From Paenibacillus sp. VTT E-133291 (GTDB taxonomy: Bacteria > Bacillota > Bacilli > Paenibacillales > Paenibacillaceae), in the NCBI RefSeq assembly GCF_002264395.1, contig NZ_NFVA01000003.1:62001-126000 (forward strand): a stretch of DNA of 64,000 nt, written 5' to 3'. The notes below the pieces were generated by a model. That model was given only the letters and a program-made list of their open reading frames with translations. It did no database searches and was not told where the DNA came from. The position numbers and the translations under genes are program-made. Of the stretch, positions 61,252 through 64,000 are shown in pieces (positions within the stretch are counted from its first letter, which is position 1; every line of letters starts with the position of its first letter).

Positions 61252-62220
61252 TTAATACAGTCCTTCCTCACCCATTTTCTTAGCGAACGAATTGGCCGCC
61301 CATAAAAGAATCAGGCTGATAATGGACTTGACGACACCCACGGCAGTCATATATCCAAAGTCGCCCCCTATCGTGAATGAAGTCCGATAAATGTATGTAT
61401 CGATCGTGTCGGCAACCGAATATACCGGTGAACTATACAGATTGAATATTTGCTCGAAGCTCGAACCTTGGGTTAGTAGTTGTCCAACTTGAAGGATTAG
61501 CAGGACTGCGACTGTACTCTTCAGTCCCGGCCATGCGATGTTTAGCAAACGGCGAAACCGGTTCGCTCCGTCCACTTCCGCCGCTTCAAACAGCTCAGGA
61601 TTGATCCCTGCAAGCGCCGCTAAGTAAATGATTGAATCCCAGCCGATCTCTCGCCACACATGTGTGATATACAGAACGGGTCTAAATGCACTTTCATCTA
61701 CAAGCGGAGAATTTGGATCCCCGCCAAACAACATGATAATCTGGTTATAAATCCCGTCCTTGCTTAAAATATTGATGATAATCCCCGACAGTACAACCCA
61801 TGATATAAAATGCGGGAACGTCAGGATCGTCTGAAAAAACCGCTTCATTTTTGTCCTGGAAAACTCATATAAAACAATCGCCAGGATAATGGGCATCGGG
61901 AAATGAGTGATCAACTTCATCAAGCTGATAATGACCGTATTCCAAAATGCCCTTCGAAAATCGGGATCGGTCAACAGCGTTTGAAAATTTTCTAAGCCTA
62001 TCCAGGGACTACCCAGGATCCCCTTACTGTAATCAAATGATTTAAATGCTAACGTTACACCGTACATGGGAGCATAGCTGAAGAGGGCGTACCAGATTAA
62101 CACCGGTAGAACCATGAGGTAAAAATACTTGTAATGTAAAATCGTTTTTCCTAAGCTTTGCTTAGGAGCATTAGTCTTTAAGCTTCGCTTAGGCGTACGA
62201 GCGGTTACAGAATCAGCCAA
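61252..62220 (-). CDS. LplB-type ABC transporter permease
   Basis: About 322 residues, CUT1 permease with YFYLMVLPVLIWYALFSYAP as first membrane segment, GLENFQTLLTDPDFRRAFWN, EAA loop AAEVDGANRFRRLLNIAWP and KKMGEEGLY C-terminus, all typical of LplB/YteP. The TTG at 62220 fits GGGGAG 4-5 nt upstream; a GTG at 62232 overlaps that site. First gene of the importer-GH20-sulfatase operon, divergent from the YesN regulator. Confidence 0.9.
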   Translation of the reverse strand: MADSVTARTPKRSLKTNAPKQSLGKTILHYKYFYLMVLPVLIWYALFSYAPMYGVTLAFKSFDYSKGILGSPWIGLENFQTLLTDPDFRRAFWNTVIISLMKLITHFPMPIILAIVLYEFSRTKMKRFFQTILTFPHFISWVVLSGIIINILSKDGIYNQIIMLFGGDPNSPLVDESAFRPVLYITHVWREIGWDSIIYLAALAGINPELFEAAEVDGANRFRRLLNIAWPGLKSTVAVLLILQVGQLLTQGSSFEQIFNLYSSPVYSVADTIDTYIYRTSFTIGGDFGYMTAVGVVKSIISLILLWAANSFAKKMGEEGLY

Positions 62221-62470
62221 TCTTCTCCCCACCTTTCTGTATGAGATTGTTTATGCTTGTAAGCGGTTTATATGGTAAATTATATCGGGAGTGTAAATTA
62301 TCTTGTATAGAGGATACACCTCCGGTCATGTGGATTTTTCACACTTTAGTGCGTGACCTTCCTGTGACACGTAATATCGGACATAGTGAGCGTAAGATAG
62401 TCCATACCCCCCTTGATCCACAATCGCTAGGATTAATCTAAGAGCTCCATATAGAAAGGGGGATTCACTT

Positions 62471-63910
62471 ATGCGTTCAGTGATTATTGCAGATGATGAG
62501 AAGTGGATTGTAGAGGGAATTAAAGCAGGAGTGAATTGGAAGAAATACGGCTTTGAAGTCATCGACGATGCCGAAAACGGGCAAGAAGCCCTGCAATTAA
62601 TTCAATCGCTTCGCCCCACCCTTGTTCTAACAGATATTAAAATGCCTGTAATGAATGGACTTGAGCTCATTCAACGTGGCAAAGCTATCGCTCCTGATAC
62701 AATCTTTATCGTACTTAGTGGACATGCAGAGTTTGCTTATGCACAAAAAGCGATGAATTATGGTACGTTCGGATATTGCCTGAAACCTTTTGAAATCGAA
62801 GAAATTGAAGGAATGCTCAACCGAATAGCCCAGCAGCACGAATCGAAGGTGGTTAAAGAAAGCCCTGTCCACGACTTCGAACTATATGAAGCGGTTTGTT
62901 CCGGAGATCTCGAACGAATTAGCTTATGGTTGGATGAGAAGAGAATTCCTTTGTCAAAGGATACGCCACATATCCCCATTGTTATCCAAGGGTTAAGTTC
63001 ACCTGCAGATGTCGGCCAGTTCTCTCCCCTGGTCTTCCCGATGAGCCGCCGTCGGTATGGCTACTTATTGGAAGAGTGCCAATACGAAGTCTTCCTTCGG
63101 GGTCTTGAATATACAGAGGTTTTACAAGAGTGCGGGGTTGGAATTGGTTCTCCTATTTCGGATATACACCAACTGGATGCGGCTTTAGAATCCGCCTCTC
63201 ATGCTGCATTCAGCATGTTCGCAACGGGAATGCCAGGATGTTATCGGTTGATTCAGCAACAGGAAATACCGATCGATGAGAAGCTCAAAGAGATTTCCCG
63301 GATTCTTCATAATAAAGACCGGCTCGGTTTTATAGCAGCCATGGAATCGATAAAGAAATTATTCAAAGAGGGAACGTTCACCATTAAAGAAGCCTATTTG
63401 CTCTACACATCGATCCTGTACTTATTTCCTCGGGAAGGGACTCGGGTTAACGGCCGTTTTTTTGAAGGATATGAACAGCTCTATTATAGATACGGTACGG
63501 CTGAAGCTATGATCGATGATTTGATTCTTATGACGCTAGATATTTTTATGAGCAGAAACGAAACTGATATTTCACGAATTTCAAACAACAAAGTCAAAGA
63601 GATCATGTTGTACATCCACAACCATTTTAATCAAGAAATCTCGATTCAACATTTAGCGAATCAGTTTTTCTTAAGTCCAAATTACTTATGCCAATTATTC
63701 AAGAAAGAAGTCGGCGAGACCATCATCGAACATATCAGTCGTTTAAGGATTGAATACGCTTGTAAAATACTGGTCGAGACGAACCTTTCCATTTACCAAA
63801 TCGGCGAGAAATGCGGTTTTCAGGATTATTTCTATTTCACGCGAATTTTTAAGCGGCATCTCAAGATGACACCAACGCAATATAGGGAACAAAACAATGA
63901 AGACATTTAA
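62471..63910 (+). CDS. YesN-type response regulator (receiver plus AraC HTH)
   Basis: A 479-residue regulator. Receiver domain 1-120 with Asp55 (LVLTDIKMPVMNG) and Lys105-type residue (YCLKPF), a variable middle, and a C-terminal AraC/XylS double helix-turn-helix (about 375-475: ISIQHLANQFFLSPNYLCQ, IGEKCGFQDYFYFTRIFKRH). GAAAGGGGG lies before the ATG. Its stop overlaps the start of a sensor kinase gene by 14 nt. Being divergent from the importer operon, it most likely activates it. Confidence 0.92.
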   Translation: MRSVIIADDEKWIVEGIKAGVNWKKYGFEVIDDAENGQEALQLIQSLRPTLVLTDIKMPVMNGLELIQRGKAIAPDTIFIVLSGHAEFAYAQKAMNYGTFGYCLKPFEIEEIEGMLNRIAQQHESKVVKESPVHDFELYEAVCSGDLERISLWLDEKRIPLSKDTPHIPIVIQGLSSPADVGQFSPLVFPMSRRRYGYLLEECQYEVFLRGLEYTEVLQECGVGIGSPISDIHQLDAALESASHAAFSMFATGMPGCYRLIQQQEIPIDEKLKEISRILHNKDRLGFIAAMESIKKLFKEGTFTIKEAYLLYTSILYLFPREGTRVNGRFFEGYEQLYYRYGTAEAMIDDLILMTLDIFMSRNETDISRISNNKVKEIMLYIHNHFNQEISIQHLANQFFLSPNYLCQLFKKEVGETIIEHISRLRIEYACKILVETNLSIYQIGEKCGFQDYFYFTRIFKRHLKMTPTQYREQNNEDI

Positions 63911-64000
63911 GAGACTATCCATCCGTACTCAGGTTTTGCTATTCGGGTTGTTTATTGTTGCTATTATCCCAATCATCGTCTCTAGGGTATACCAACTATC
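63897..64000 (+). CDS. YesM-type sensor histidine kinase, N-terminal part only
   Basis: The frame from the ATG at 63897 reads MKTFKRLSIRTQVLLFGLF and runs into a hydrophobic segment (IVAIIPIIV), a typical YesM N-terminal membrane anchor, and leaves the window open at 64000. It overlaps the end of the YesN gene by 14 nt. The kinase domains lie outside, so the call rests on position and the membrane start. Confidence 0.7.
   Translation, partial: MKTFKRLSIRTQVLLFGLFIVAIIPIIVSRVYQL

Noticed and set aside
62258..62271. cre-like TGTAAGCGGTTTAT between YesN and the importer operon
   Set aside because: Only 11 of 14 positions fit and the essential right half is poor; not distinguishable from chance in an AT-rich region.

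Overview
The window looks like a chromosome segment of a Paenibacillus-type Firmicute. The grounds are low-to-moderate GC, strong AGGAGG-type ribosome binding sites with frequent TTG/GTG starts, two very large S-layer-homology (SLH) surface proteins, MsmEFG/LplABC-type sugar ABC transporters without their own ATPase, YesMN-type two-component genes, the ricA-miaB pair, and many cytoplasmic glycoside hydrolases. No rRNA, tRNA, CRISPR array or prophage was seen.

Layout. 0-3 kb: NAD salvage operon (NrtR-like Nudix regulator, pncA, pncB). 3-5.2 kb: miaB-ricA. 5.4-6.5 kb: an old-yellow-enzyme. 6.6-11.7 kb: L-rhamnose operon rhaBAD headed by a wrecked lactaldehyde reductase gene, with a divergent DeoR regulator and a phased operator array. 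11.8-16.7 kb: a methyltransferase, zwf-gnd, and a class I fructose-bisphosphate aldolase. 16.8-21.4 kb: a 1538-residue surface protein combining lamin-tail, DUF2252-like, cadherin-like and SLH domains, with an apparent one-base frameshift in an A9 tract at its likely start. 21.6-30.7 kb: an alpha-1,6-mannan oligosaccharide locus (GH125, binding protein, two permeases, a broken secreted GH76, two intact cytoplasmic GH76 enzymes) with a GntR/LacI hybrid regulator. 30.8-31.1 kb: insertion sequence remnant. 31.3-38.3 kb: M3 oligopeptidase, a GH2 enzyme and its divergent ArsR-type regulator, and a three-gene set (ankyrin, DUF4180, DUF1801). 38.4-46.9 kb: second SLH protein (LamG, Big_2, FN3) and a hybrid 7TMR-DISM histidine kinase with a BTAD response regulator. 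47.3-48.9 kb: a decay zone with three gene fragments. 49-51.5 kb: MerR regulator with a serine hydrolase, and an orphan small protein. 51.7-64 kb: a sulfated-glycan locus (GH35, two sulfatases, GH20, LplABC-type importer, YesN regulator and the start of YesM).

How it works together. Most of the window is carbohydrate scavenging. Each system pairs an importer or kinase with intracellular enzymes and a nearby regulator: rhamnose (DeoR), yeast or fungal mannan (GntR/LacI), an unknown GH2 substrate (ArsR type), and a sulfated Gal/HexNAc glycan such as keratan sulfate or mucin (YesMN). The strongest observations are: (1) the ArsR-type regulator and the divergent GH2 enzyme share a homologous C-terminal domain, read directly from both proteins; (2) the surface-anchored DUF2252 architecture with its A9 frameshift; (3) an all-cytoplasmic sulfated-glycan pathway; and (4) selective decay of the secreted or first-step enzymes (fucO, secreted GH76, GH55-like) next to intact intracellular pathways.
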